Below are positions 1-6,813 of a stretch of DNA of 12,450 bases, piece after piece. Each line of letters starts with the position of its first letter. Position 1 is the stretch's first letter. Under the pieces are notes generated by a model. It worked only from the letters and a program-made list of their open reading frames with translations, made no database searches and had not been told where the DNA came from. The position numbers and the translations under genes were made by a program. The DNA is from Zoogloeaceae bacterium (GTDB lineage: Bacteria; Pseudomonadota; Gammaproteobacteria; Burkholderiales; Rhodocyclaceae): the NCBI GenBank assembly GCA_031282665.1, contig JAITDH010000104.1, positions 1 through 12,450 of the forward strand, given 5' to 3'.

Positions 1-108
1 CCATTCCAGAACGGCGGGAGCACGCCCGGAAACCAGGATGCCGACCATCCCCGCCAGATTCAGCGCCAGCAACACGCACAACACGACCCCGATGCGTTGT
101 CGATTCAT
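1..108 (-). CDS. N-terminus of an unidentified membrane-anchored protein (partial)
   Basis: Only the first 36 codons are inside the window; the gene runs off the left edge. The ATG at 108 follows an in-frame stop further upstream and a GGGGA stretch that could act as a weak ribosome binding site. The peptide starts with a short basic stretch (MNRQR). It continues with a hydrophobic run at about residues 6-26 (IGVVLCVLLALNLAGMVGIL), then turns polar. This fits an uncleaved signal anchor or a signal peptide with the rest of the protein in the periplasm. The gene is divergent from recA and has a plausible sigma70 promoter of its own. No family-specific motif is visible, so no function is assigned. 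That it is a real gene is moderately supported by start, frame, promoter and hydrophobic profile. Confidence 0.55.
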   Translation of the reverse strand, partial: MNRQRIGVVLCVLLALNLAGMVGILVSGRAPAVLEW

Positions 109-149
109 CGCCCGCAATCCCCGGCAACCTTGCCCATCGGAAAAATTTC

Positions 150-178
150 ATTACAAATCATCATGTTACGAGACTCAA
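150..178 (-). promoter_or_regulatory. Sigma70-type promoter for the leftmost gene
   Basis: On the minus strand TTGAGT (178-173) and TGTAAT (155-150) are separated by 17 bp. They match the -35 and -10 consensus at 4/6 and 5/6 positions. Transcription would begin near 143, giving a leader of about 35 nt before the ATG at 108. This is a sequence match only. Confidence 0.45.
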
Positions 179-225
179 GACAAATTCCCCGAACCATTTT
201 ACAACCATATCCCCTGCCACTCGAT

Positions 226-385
226 GTCAGAAACGACAGAGGACAGAGCGCTCGCTACGCTCGCTTTGTGGTCAGTGGATCAGTAGTCAGTTGGCACGGC
301 TCTTCCGATGACAGATTACAGACGACAAAGCCAGCGGCCGCTCTGTCTTCTGATTCCTGATTCCTGATTCCTGATTCCTGATCCC
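226..385. repeat. Heptamer-repeat mosaic upstream of recA, with two inverted core copies
   Basis: The left half on the plus strand has GTCAGAA (226-232) and GACAGAG twice (235-241, 242-248). These are followed by a GC-rich near-palindrome (249-264), then TTTGT and GTGGTCA / GTGGATCA / GTAGTCA units (268-289). The right half carries a related unit on the minus strand: GACAGAGCG (347-339), the palindrome GCGGCCGC (334-341), GCTTTGT (331-325), and GTCGTCT / GTAATCT / GTCATC units out to about 308. Beyond it, toward recA, are four exact TGATTCC heptamers and one TGATCCC (351-385), i.e. GGAATCA/GGGATCA on the minus strand. The two halves therefore face each other as an imperfect inverted pair. The same family recurs at 10370-10488. 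Confidence 0.85.
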
Positions 386-416
386 CCAGCCCCGCCACAT
401 CGGCGGACATCTGTGC

Positions 417-445
417 CATAATTCTGCGCTTGGCATTCAAGGGGG
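417..445 (+). promoter_or_regulatory. recA leader: possible -10 and ribosome binding site
   Basis: CATAAT at 417-422 resembles a -10 box, but no recognisable -35 lies 16-18 bp upstream. AAGGGGG at 439-445 is a good ribosome binding site, 6 nt before the recA ATG at 452, and supports that start. No LexA-type palindrome is present. The promoter part is weak; the ribosome binding site is solid. Confidence 0.4.
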
Positions 446-451
446 TCCCCA

Positions 452-1519
452 ATGGACGACAACAAGGTGAAGGACGAAAACAAGGCGAAGGCGCTGGCCG
501 CCGCGCTGGCGCAGATCGAAAAGCAGTTCGGCAAGGGTTCCATCATGAAAATGGGCGAAGCCGAAATCGACGAGGGCATCCAGGTGGTTTCCACCGGCTC
601 GCTGGGGCTGGATCTGGCGCTGGGCGTGGGTGGTTTGCCGCGTGGGCGGGTGGTGGAGGTCTATGGGCCGGAGTCTTCCGGCAAGACCACGCTCTGTTTG
701 CAGGCGGTGGCGGAAATGCAGAAGCTGGGAGGCACCGCGGCGTTCATCGACGCGGAGCACGCGCTGGACCCACAGTATGCGCAGAAGATCGGCGTGCATG
801 TCGGGGAGTTGCTGATTTCCCAGCCGGATACCGGGGAGCAGGCGCTGGAAATCGCCGACATGCTGGTGCGTTCCGGTTCGGTCGATATCATCGTCATCGA
901 CTCGGTGGCGGCGTTGACGCCGAAGGCGGAAATCGAGGGCGAGATGGGCGACTCGATGATGGGGGTGCAGGCGCGTTTGATGAGCCAGGCGCTCCGCAAG
1001 CTCACCGCGAATATCAAGAAAACCAATACCCTGGTCGTTTTCATCAACCAGATCCGGATGAAGATCGGGGTCATGTTCGGCAATCCGGAGACCACGACCG
1101 GGGGTAACGCGCTCAAGTTCTACGCTTCCGTGCGCCTGGACATCCGCCGCACCGGGGCGATCAAGCGGGGCGACGAGGTGATCGGCAACGAAACCAAGGT
1201 GAAGGTGGTGAAGAACAAGGTTGCGCCGCCGTTCAGGGAGGCGTTCTTCGACATCCTTTACGGGGAGGGCATTTCCCGGGAAGGGGAGATCGTCGAACTG
1301 GGGGTTAACCACAAGATCGTCGAGAAATCGGGCGCGTGGTATGCCTACAAGGGGAACAAGATCGGGCAGGGCAAGGATAACGCGCGCGAGTTCCTCAAGG
1401 CGCATCCCGAGGTGGCGCAGGAAATCGAAGCGGCGATCCGCGCCGTCGTCCGTCCGGCGCCGCATGGCACGCGTGATGACAAGGCGGAGAAGTCCGCCGC
1501 GACCGAGAACGTTGCCTGA
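452..1519 (+). CDS. recA: Recombinase RecA
   Basis: RecA is the cytoplasmic DNA-dependent ATPase that forms filaments on single-stranded DNA, drives strand exchange and triggers LexA self-cleavage. The 355-aa product has the usual full length. Walker A is GPESSGKT at residues 72-79. The catalytic glutamate sits in [10 protein letters not shown] at about residue 102. Walker B is [11 protein letters not shown] at 145-155. The conserved MSQALRKLT is at 177-185, and the DNA-binding loop 2 region with [11 protein letters not shown] is at about 199-221. The short C-terminal tail is of mixed charge. The ATG at 452 has a ribosome binding site 6 nt upstream. The recX start follows the stop codon by 3 bp, the common recA-recX pairing. 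Upstream sequence is repeat-rich and lacks an obvious SOS box. Identification is certain. Confidence 0.99.
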   Translation: MDDNKVKDENKAKALAAALAQIEKQFGKGSIMKMGEAEIDEGIQVVSTGSLGLDLALGVGGLPRGRVVEVYGPESSGKTTLCLQAVAEMQKLGGTAAFIDAEHALDPQYAQKIGVHVGELLISQPDTGEQALEIADMLVRSGSVDIIVIDSVAALTPKAEIEGEMGDSMMGVQARLMSQALRKLTANIKKTNTLVVFINQIRMKIGVMFGNPETTTGGNALKFYASVRLDIRRTGAIKRGDEVIGNETKVKVVKNKVAPPFREAFFDILYGEGISREGEIVELGVNHKIVEKSGAWYAYKGNKIGQGKDNAREFLKAHPEVAQEIEAAIRAVVRPAPHGTRDDKAEKSAATENVA

Positions 1520-1522
1520 GCG

Positions 1523-1975
1523 ATGGCGGACAGCCTGCGGGACAAGGCGCTTTCCCTGCTGGCGCGGCGGGATTACAGCCGGCTGGCGCTGGCAAGAAAG
1601 CTCGCCCCCCTGGCCGAATCGGCGCCGGAAGGGGCGCTGGAATCCCTGCTGGACGATCTCGTCGCCCGCCAGTTGCTTTCCGACGTCCGCTACGCGGCCA
1701 ATCGGGCGCGGGCGCGCGGGCAGCGCTATGGCGACAGCCGCCTGGCCGGCGAATTGCTGCGCGAGGGATTGCCGCCGGAGGAAATCGAAACCGCGCTCGC
1801 CCTGTGCGGCGGGGAGCGCGAGCGTTGCCAGGCCGTATGGCAAAAGAAATTCGGCGCCCCGCCCGCCGACCCGCGGGAACAGGCGAAACAGGCGCGTTTC
1901 CTGCGCTATCGCGGCTTTTCTTCCGACAGTATCCGGCAGGTGTTGCGCAATATGGAGTCCGACGATGAATCCTGA
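1523..1975 (+). CDS. recX: Regulatory protein RecX
   Basis: RecX binds RecA filaments and limits RecA activity. The 150-aa product has the family's usual size. It shows the repeated three-helix pattern: an N-terminal [16 protein letters not shown] stretch, a central block with [17 protein letters not shown], and a C-terminal block with [16 protein letters not shown]. It starts 3 bp after recA and has no clear ribosome binding site, so translation is probably coupled to recA. Its last 11 bp overlap the first codons of lptB in another frame. That overlap is unusual because lptB normally follows lptA. Family assignment rests on position, size and these motifs. Confidence 0.95.
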   Translation: MADSLRDKALSLLARRDYSRLALARKLAPLAESAPEGALESLLDDLVARQLLSDVRYAANRARARGQRYGDSRLAGELLREGLPPEEIETALALCGGERERCQAVWQKKFGAPPADPREQAKQARFLRYRGFSSDSIRQVLRNMESDDES

Positions 1976-2708
1976 AACCGGCCGCGCCAGCACGCTGGCG
2001 GCGAACCATCTGCAAAAGCGCTACAAGTCGCGCAGCGTGGTGTCCGATGTTTCGTTCCAGGTGCAAAGCGGCGAAGTGGTCGGCCTCCTGGGGCCGAATG
2101 GCGCGGGAAAGACCACCTGCTTCTATATGATCGTCGGCCTGATCGCCGCCGATGGCGGGGAGATCCATCTGGACGACACCCGCATCACCCATCTGCCCAT
2201 GCACCGGCGCGCCAAATTGGGACTGGCCTATCTGCCGCAGGAAGCCTCGGTGTTTCGCAAGCTCACGGTGGTGGAAAATATCCAGGCCGTGCTGGAACTG
2301 CGCGATCTGCCCGCCCAGGAAATCAACGAACGGCTGGAAAGCCTGCTGGAAGAATTGCACATCACCCACATCCGCCATACCCGCGCGGCGGCGCTTTCCG
2401 GCGGCGAGCGGCGGCGGGTGGAAATCGCCCGCGCCCTGGCGACGAACCCCCGTTTCATCCTGCTCGACGAGCCGTTTGCCGGCGTCGATCCCATCGCCGT
2501 GCTGGATATCCAGAAAATCATCCGCTTCCTGAAGGAGCGGGACATCGGCGTCCTGATTACCGACCACAACGTGCGCGAGACCCTGGGTATCTGCGATCAC
2601 GCCTGGATATTGAACGAAGGGCGGATACTGGCGCAGGGAACGCCGGGCGAGATTGTCTATAATGAAGACGTCCGCAAGGTCTATCTCGGCGAAAACTTCC
2701 GTTTGTGA
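1965..2708 (+). CDS. lptB: LPS export ABC transporter ATP-binding protein LptB
   Basis: LptB is the cytoplasmic ATPase of the LptB2FGC transporter, which extracts LPS from the inner membrane and pushes it along LptA to the outer membrane. The 247-aa product has all ABC motifs: Walker [10 protein letters not shown] (43-51), Q-loop in LPQEASVF (90-97), signature LSGGE (144-148), Walker B FILLDE with catalytic Glu169, D-loop VDP, and switch His201 in ITDHNV. The N-terminal [11 protein letters not shown] and the run [13 protein letters not shown] are typical of LptB. The ATG at 1965 is preceded by GGAG (1954-1957) and lies inside the end of recX. lptC and lptA are not next to it; they lie at 7563-8785 on the opposite strand. 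rpoN follows after 25 bp. Confidence 0.97.
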   Translation: MNPETGRASTLAANHLQKRYKSRSVVSDVSFQVQSGEVVGLLGPNGAGKTTCFYMIVGLIAADGGEIHLDDTRITHLPMHRRAKLGLAYLPQEASVFRKLTVVENIQAVLELRDLPAQEINERLESLLEELHITHIRHTRAAALSGGERRRVEIARALATNPRFILLDEPFAGVDPIAVLDIQKIIRFLKERDIGVLITDHNVRETLGICDHAWILNEGRILAQGTPGEIVYNEDVRKVYLGENFRL

Positions 2709-2733
2709 CCCGCGCCGCACGCCATCGACCACC

Positions 2734-4248
2734 ATGAAGCCCTCCCTGCAAATCAAGCTCTCCCAACAATTGGCGCTGACGCCGCAATTGCAGCAATCCA
2801 TCAAGTTGCTGCAACTCTCGACCCTGGAAATGAACCAGGAGATCGAGCGTTACCTGCTGGAGAATCCTCTCCTGGAACGCGACGACGAACCCGCGGAGAC
2901 CCCTTACGCGAACCATGATGGCGAACGCCTGTCCATGCGCGACGCCGGCAACGGCCCGGAGGAAAGGGCGAACGGTCAGGCGGAGAACGGGAATGGCGGC
3001 GAGGATGGGCAGGAGCGCGAGGAAGGCAGCCTTTCTTCCGCAGAAATCGAGGAGGACCGCTGGTTCCAGGATGGCGGCAACCAGTCCGGCGACGGGCGCG
3101 GCAACCGCGACCGCGAAGACGACGATGTCGAGGCCCAGGATTTGCAGGCCGCCGCGACTTCCCTGCGCGATCATCTCAACGGGCAACTGGGGCTGACGCA
3201 ATTCTCCAGCCGCGACAAGGCCCTGATCCGTTTCCTCATCGAGGGGCTGGACGACGACGGGTATCTTTCCTCCAGCCTCGCGGAACTGCTGGACACCATT
3301 CCCGAGGAATACGAGGTGACGGCGGAAGACCTGGAGATCGCTCTGAAACAGTTGCAGAGCCTGGATCCGGCCGGCGTCGGCGCGCGCTCCTTGCAGGAAT
3401 CGCTGAGCCTGCAACTCAAGGCGCTGGAAGATGACGGGGAAGGGAAAGATGAAAAGGTGCGCGAACTCGCGCAGGCGATCATCGACCATCACCTCGACCT
3501 GCTCGCCAACCGCGACTTCGCCAGGATACGGAAGACCCTGGTCTGCGACGACGAGACCCTGAAGGCCGCGCATGCCCTGATCGTCAGCCTGAATCCGCGC
3601 CCCGGCGCGTATTTCGCGCCACTCGACATCCGCTACATCGTGCCCGACGTGCTGGTCAGGAAGGTGCGCGGGCGCTGGATTTCCCAGATCAATCCGGATG
3701 CCTATCCGAAGCTGCGGATCAACCGCCTGTACGCGGAAATCCTCGCCCGCCAGCGGCGCGGCGAGGGCGCCCTGTCCTCCCAGTTGCAGGAAGCGCGCTG
3801 GCTGATAAAGAACGTCCAGCAGCGCTTCGACACCATCGCCCGCGTCTCGCAGGCCATCGTCGAGCGCCAGCGGCAATTCTTCGAGCATGGCGAAGTCGCC
3901 ATGCGTCCCCTGGTGCTGCGCGAGATCGCCGACGAGGTCGACCTGCACGAATCGACCGTTTCGCGCGTCACCAGCCAGAAATACATGGCGACCCCGCGCG
4001 GCATCTTCGAACTGAAATATTTTTTCGGCAGCCATGTCTCCACCGATACCGGCGGCTCCTGCTCCGCCACTGCCATCCGGGCGCTGATCAAGCAGTTGAT
4101 CGGCGCGGAAGATGGTAAAAAGCCCTTGTCGGATAGTCAAATATCCGAAATACTAGGCCAGCAGGGCATCGTCGTTGCCCGGCGCACCGTGGCGAAATAT
4201 CGTGAAGCGATCGGCATCCCGTCGGTCAATCTGCGCAAGACCCTGTAA
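2734..4248 (+). CDS. rpoN: RNA polymerase sigma-54 factor RpoN
   Basis: RpoN directs RNA polymerase to -24/-12 promoters, which need enhancer-binding activators. The 504-aa product has region I at the N-terminus (LQIKLSQQLALTPQLQQSIK, residues 5-24), the activator-response segment. A strongly acidic, Gly/Asn-rich region II follows at about 48-135. Then come the core-binding domain, a helix-turn-helix around LHESTVSRVTSQKYM, and the RpoN box ARRTVAKYRE at 482-491, 13 residues from the end. The ATG at 2734 is chosen because region I begins immediately after it. There is no strong ribosome binding site, and lptB ends 25 bp upstream, so translation may be partly coupled. The lptB-rpoN-hpf order is classic. 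Confidence 0.98.
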   Translation: MKPSLQIKLSQQLALTPQLQQSIKLLQLSTLEMNQEIERYLLENPLLERDDEPAETPYANHDGERLSMRDAGNGPEERANGQAENGNGGEDGQEREEGSLSSAEIEEDRWFQDGGNQSGDGRGNRDREDDDVEAQDLQAAATSLRDHLNGQLGLTQFSSRDKALIRFLIEGLDDDGYLSSSLAELLDTIPEEYEVTAEDLEIALKQLQSLDPAGVGARSLQESLSLQLKALEDDGEGKDEKVRELAQAIIDHHLDLLANRDFARIRKTLVCDDETLKAAHALIVSLNPRPGAYFAPLDIRYIVPDVLVRKVRGRWISQINPDAYPKLRINRLYAEILARQRRGEGALSSQLQEARWLIKNVQQRFDTIARVSQAIVERQRQFFEHGEVAMRPLVLREIADEVDLHESTVSRVTSQKYMATPRGIFELKYFFGSHVSTDTGGSCSATAIRALIKQLIGAEDGKKPLSDSQISEILGQQGIVVARRTVAKYREAIGIPSVNLRKTL

Positions 4249-4279
4249 TAACCGAGTCCTGAACACAAGGAGAAGAAAC

Positions 4280-4603
4280 ATGAATTTGCAAATCAGCGGA
4301 CATCACATCGAAGTTACGCCGGCATTGCGTGAATATGTGGAAACCAAGCTGACGCCGGTGGTCAACCATTTCGAGCGCGTCACCGGCATTACCGCCATTC
4401 TTTCCGTCGACAAACTGAAACAGAAGGCGGAAGTCACCGTGCATGTTCCCGGACGGGACATTTTCGTGGAAAGCGCGGAAGCCGACCTTTATGCCGCCAT
4501 CGACAGCATGTGTGACAAACTGGATCGCCAGGTGCAAAAACACAAGCAGAAAATCAGCGACCATCATCGGGGCGACAAAGTTGTCAACCATCTCGCCGAC
4601 TGA
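4280..4603 (+). CDS. hpf: Ribosome hibernation promoting factor, short form
   Basis: HPF binds the decoding region of the 30S subunit and promotes dimerisation or silencing of ribosomes in slow growth. The 107-aa product has the family fold pattern, starting MNLQISGHHIEVTPALREYV. A basic C-terminal helix contains KLDRQVQKHKQK. It lacks the extra C-terminal dimerisation domain of long HPF, so it is the short type. The ATG at 4280 is preceded by AAGGAGAAG (4267-4275), the strongest ribosome binding site in this run of genes. An intrinsic terminator follows within 15 bp of the stop codon, so hpf transcripts can end here. That would allow hpf to be expressed well above ptsN and hprK. Confidence 0.96.
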   Translation: MNLQISGHHIEVTPALREYVETKLTPVVNHFERVTGITAILSVDKLKQKAEVTVHVPGRDIFVESAEADLYAAIDSMCDKLDRQVQKHKQKISDHHRGDKVVNHLAD

Positions 4604-4616
4604 TTCCAAATCCCTG

Positions 4617-4654
4617 CGGGCCGCCGTTTCGTTTCCGGGTGGCCCGGTTTTTTT
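4617..4654 (+). terminator. Intrinsic terminator or attenuator between hpf and ptsN
   Basis: CGGGCCGCC (4617-4625) pairs with GGTGGCCCG (4638-4646) in a 9-bp stem with one G-U pair and a 12-nt loop. Seven consecutive T (4648-4654) follow one base later. It ends 6 nt before the ptsN ATG, so ptsN and hprK expression from upstream depends on readthrough. Confidence 0.85.
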
Positions 4655-4660
4655 CCCATC

Positions 4661-5110
4661 ATGAACCCGATCGCCTCGATCCTGCCGGAATCCCGCATCC
4701 TGCTGGGGCTGGAAGCCAGTGGCAAGAAACGCCTGTTCGAAGAAGCGGCGCAGCTTTTTGCCGCTTCCTGCGCCATCGACCACACCCTGGTCTTCGACAA
4801 GCTGCTCGCACGGGAAAAGCTGGGCTCCACCGGCCTCGGGCAGGGCATCGCCATTCCGCACGGCCGCATCCAGGGACTGGAACAGGCCGTCGGCGCCTTC
4901 ATCCGTCTTGCGCAGCCGATCGATTTCGATGCGCCGGATGGCAAGCCCGTATCCCTGGTCTTCATCCTCCTGGCGCCGGAACAGGCGACGGAAGACTCCC
5001 TGCAAATTCTCGCCGCGCTTGCCACGCGCTTCGCCGAACGTTCCTTCCGCGAAAAGCTGGCCGCCGCGCCGGACACCGCCGCCGCGCGCGAACTTTTCGC
5101 CACCGCCTGA
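4661..5110 (+). CDS. ptsN: Nitrogen-PTS EIIA component PtsN
   Basis: PtsN (EIIA-Ntr) is the terminal phosphoacceptor of the regulatory nitrogen PTS. It acts by protein contact on targets such as potassium transport and sensor kinases rather than by moving sugar. The 149-aa product is a PTS EIIA type-2 domain with the phosphorylated histidine at residue 67 in GIAIPHGRI. It also has the conserved LLAREKLGSTGLGQG before it and SLVFILLAPEQA after it. No ribosome binding site is visible before the ATG, because the hpf terminator's T-tract ends 6 nt upstream. This could mean weak or regulated translation. hprK follows after 21 bp. Confidence 0.96.
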   Translation: MNPIASILPESRILLGLEASGKKRLFEEAAQLFAASCAIDHTLVFDKLLAREKLGSTGLGQGIAIPHGRIQGLEQAVGAFIRLAQPIDFDAPDGKPVSLVFILLAPEQATEDSLQILAALATRFAERSFREKLAAAPDTAAARELFATA

Positions 5111-5131
5111 ACGCACGGAGATTTCGCCAGC

Positions 5132-6070
5132 ATGCAGGAAATCAGCCTCGTCCAGCTCTTCGAAGACCACCGCGACAGGCTGGAACTCACCTGGGAACTG
5201 GCCGTCGGCGCCAAGCGGCGCATCAGCCTGAAGGAAAGCGGCAACTACGGCGCCGACGTCATCGGGCACATGAACCTCATCCATCCGGAACGCTTGCAAG
5301 TCATCGGCGCGGCGGAAATCGCCTGGCTGACCCGCGTATCCGATGCCCAGTTCTCCCGCCAGATGGGCGACCTCGTCGCCGCCATGCCGCCCGCGCTCAT
5401 CGTTTCCGACAGCCTGCCGGTGCCGGAAGCCCTGCGCGCGCTCTGCGAAACCACGCAGACGCCGCTCTTCACCTCCGCCAAGCCCTGCGCCGCCGTCATC
5501 GACCTTTTGCGCATCTACCTCGCCCGACGGCTGGCCGACGTCACCTCCGTCCATGGCGTATTCATGGACGTGCTGAGCATGGGCGTCCTCATCACCGGCG
5601 ACTCCGGCGTCGGCAAATCCGAGCTGGCCCTGGAACTCATCTCGCGCGGGCACGGCCTGATCGCGGACGACGTGGTGGAACTTGCCCGCATCGCCCCGGC
5701 CACCCTGGAAGGCCGCTGTCCCGGCATGTTGCAGGATTATCTCGAAGTGCGCGGACTGGGCCTGCTCAACATCCGTTCCATTTTCGGGGAAACCGCCTCG
5801 CGCCGGAAGATGAAGCTGAAGCTGATCGTCTATCTGCAAAAGCCCGTCAGCGGCCTGGACGCGCCCCGTCTCCCGCTCGACGCGCAAACCCAGAAAATCC
5901 TCGAAGTCCCCATCCGCAAGGTAGTCATCCCGGTGGTGGCCGGCCGCAACCTCGCCGTCCTCATCGAAACCGCCGTGCGCAACACCATCCTGCAAATGCG
6001 CGGCATCGACAGCATGCAGGAATTCATCTCCCGCCAGCAAAAGGCGCTGGTGCTGGACGATGATCTGTAG
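5132..6070 (+). CDS. hprK: HPr kinase/phosphorylase HprK
   Basis: HprK phosphorylates and dephosphorylates a conserved serine of HPr, linking PTS state to metabolism. The 312-aa product has an N-terminal regulatory domain (about 1-125) and a C-terminal kinase domain. His141 in SVHGVFMDV matches the conserved histidine. Walker A is GDSGVGKS at 156-163, followed by ADDVVEL and the signature LEVRGLGLLNI (204-214). The C-terminal part has QMRGIDSMQEF. GGAG at 5117-5120 lies 11 nt before the ATG. The usual betaproteobacterial follower genes (rapZ, HPr) are not here. The gene ends the plus-strand run and faces the phasin genes. Confidence 0.96.
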   Translation: MQEISLVQLFEDHRDRLELTWELAVGAKRRISLKESGNYGADVIGHMNLIHPERLQVIGAAEIAWLTRVSDAQFSRQMGDLVAAMPPALIVSDSLPVPEALRALCETTQTPLFTSAKPCAAVIDLLRIYLARRLADVTSVHGVFMDVLSMGVLITGDSGVGKSELALELISRGHGLIADDVVELARIAPATLEGRCPGMLQDYLEVRGLGLLNIRSIFGETASRRKMKLKLIVYLQKPVSGLDAPRLPLDAQTQKILEVPIRKVVIPVVAGRNLAVLIETAVRNTILQMRGIDSMQEFISRQQKALVLDDDL

Positions 6071-6115
6071 TTTTCAGTATTGAAGAAGTCGACTTGCGGG
6101 AAGCCGGGAGAAAAT

Positions 6116-6147
6116 CATGGCGGCCGGTGAATGAACCGACCGCCATG
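6116..6147 (-). terminator. Hairpin downstream of phasin 1
   Basis: The 13-nt arms 6116-6128 (starting CATGGCGG) and 6135-6147 pair with a single C/A mismatch around a 6-nt loop. Read on the minus strand the hairpin is followed by ATTTTCT, so it can terminate the phasin transcript. It has no T-tract in the plus direction. Confidence 0.55.
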
Positions 6148-6160
6148 AATCCGCGGTTGT

Positions 6161-6192
6161 CGAAAGCGGGGACGGCAGATGTCCCGCTTTCG
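6161..6192. terminator. Hairpin between convergent hprK and phasin 1
   Basis: CGAAAGCGGG-GAC (6161-6173) pairs with GTCCCGCTTTCG (6181-6192), leaving one bulged G and a 7-nt loop. Read on the plus strand it is followed by the T-rich ATTTCAAATTTTCTT, so it could end the hprK transcript. It lies directly after the phasin stop codon on the other strand and may serve both sides. Confidence 0.55.
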
Positions 6193-6195
6193 ATT

Positions 6196-6717
6196 TCAAA
6201 TTTTCTTGCTGGCGGCCTTGGTGGCGCTGGTGACAGCCTGGAGATTGGCTTCGGCGATTGCGCCGGCCTGCCGGGAAAGGCTGTTGATCTGCTCGAAGGT
6301 GCGGCCGTAGGTGTCCATGAAGGACTTGACGGCGGCGGCGAGCACATCATTGCCCGGCGTGGATTTCGTCTTGTCCAGATTGGCGGCGGCGGTGCGGCTG
6401 ATCTGTTCGTACTGGCCTTCGGCGACGGAGGTAAGCTCCTTTTGCAGGGAAGCGGCCAGGTCATACACGTTGCGCGAGTAATCGAGCCACTTTTCCAGCG
6501 CGGGCTGGGTCAGGTTGAGACGGGACAATTCGGAGACATTCTTGATCGCCAGTATCTGCTGGGTATTGGCGACGGAAGTGTTGAGGAACTCACGGGCAGC
6601 GGCCATGTTGAGGGCGGTCAGGCGCTCGAGGCCGTTGCAGGCGGAACGGATGAGGGTCAACAGGGTATCGGCCCCTATTTTCTGTGCCTGGGTAAACTGC
6701 TCCAGATCATTACGCAT
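6196..6717 (-). CDS. Phasin family protein (phasin 1)
   Basis: Phasins coat polyhydroxyalkanoate granules and control their number and size. The 173-aa product is almost wholly helical, without a signal peptide or membrane segment. It has the phasin pattern: an N-terminal EQFTQAQKIGADTLLTLIR helix, then GLERLTALNMAAAREFLN, and a C-terminal lysine tail (KAASKKI). The frame is open further upstream, but the start at 6717 is chosen. AAGGAGAAG lies just before it (about 6721-6729), and the family's N-terminus begins there. It is the downstream member of a tandem pair, 96 bp after phasin 2 with a terminator between, so its expression may depend on readthrough. No clear promoter of its own was found. 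Confidence 0.9.
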   Translation of the reverse strand: MRNDLEQFTQAQKIGADTLLTLIRSACNGLERLTALNMAAAREFLNTSVANTQQILAIKNVSELSRLNLTQPALEKWLDYSRNVYDLAASLQKELTSVAEGQYEQISRTAAANLDKTKSTPGNDVLAAAVKSFMDTYGRTFEQINSLSRQAGAIAEANLQAVTSATKAASKKI

Positions 6718-6740
6718 GAAACTTCTCCTTTCGTTGTAAT

Positions 6741-6780
6741 AAACAAACTCCCCGCCTGACGATAATGGCATGACGGGGAG
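6741..6780 (-). terminator. Terminator between the two phasin genes
   Basis: On the minus strand CTCCCCG (6780-6774) pairs with CGGGGAG (6754-6748), a 7-bp stem over a 19-nt loop, followed by TTTGTTT (6747-6741). It lies downstream of phasin 2 and just upstream of the phasin 1 ribosome binding site. Confidence 0.6.
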
Positions 6781-6813
6781 AATCGGCAAGCAGCAAAACG
6801 CGGTTACCCGGTT

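Larger units (their letters stand above)
109..451. other. Intergenic region between the leftmost gene and recA
   Basis: This 343-bp gap separates two divergent genes. It holds the leftward promoter (150-178), a heptamer-repeat mosaic (226-385) and the recA leader (386-451). No convincing coding region was seen. Open frames across the repeats translate into Gln-Glu-Ser-Gly-Ile-Arg-Asn type periodic peptides, as expected from a 7-bp repeat. No sequence of the form CTGT-N8-ACAG (the LexA box pattern) occurs in the gap. Confidence 0.6.

Noticed and set aside
293..307. Possible sigma54 promoter (TGGCACG-N4-TTCC) upstream of recA
   Set aside because: The -24 half is good, but the -12 element has CC in place of the required GC. 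It also lies inside the repeat mosaic, about 150 bp from recA.
334..341. GCGGCCGC (NotI-type site) as a sign of vector or adaptor contamination
   Set aside because: The flanking 16-bp core is shared with 10400-10415 inside a larger repeat family, and surrounding sequence is normal genomic DNA. Artefact is possible but not favoured.
348..385. CRISPR array from regularly spaced short repeats
   Set aside because: The units are contiguous heptamers without spacers, there is no 24-40 bp repeat, and no cas gene is near.
255..452. Minus-strand frame with periodic Gln-Glu-Ser-Gly-Ile-Arg-Asn peptide
   Set aside because: The periodicity is only the 7-bp repeat read in three successive frames; there is no ribosome binding site and no non-repeat domain.
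437..1993. Long open frame (518 codons) opposite recA and recX
   Set aside because: It is a shadow of high-GC coding sequence on the other strand. recA and recX have all family motifs, and the antisense frame has none and no ribosome binding site.
4226..6040. Long antisense frame (604 codons) opposite hpf, ptsN and hprK
   Set aside because: GC-rich shadow frame. It runs across three well-identified genes, a terminator and their junctions, and shows no recognisable domain.
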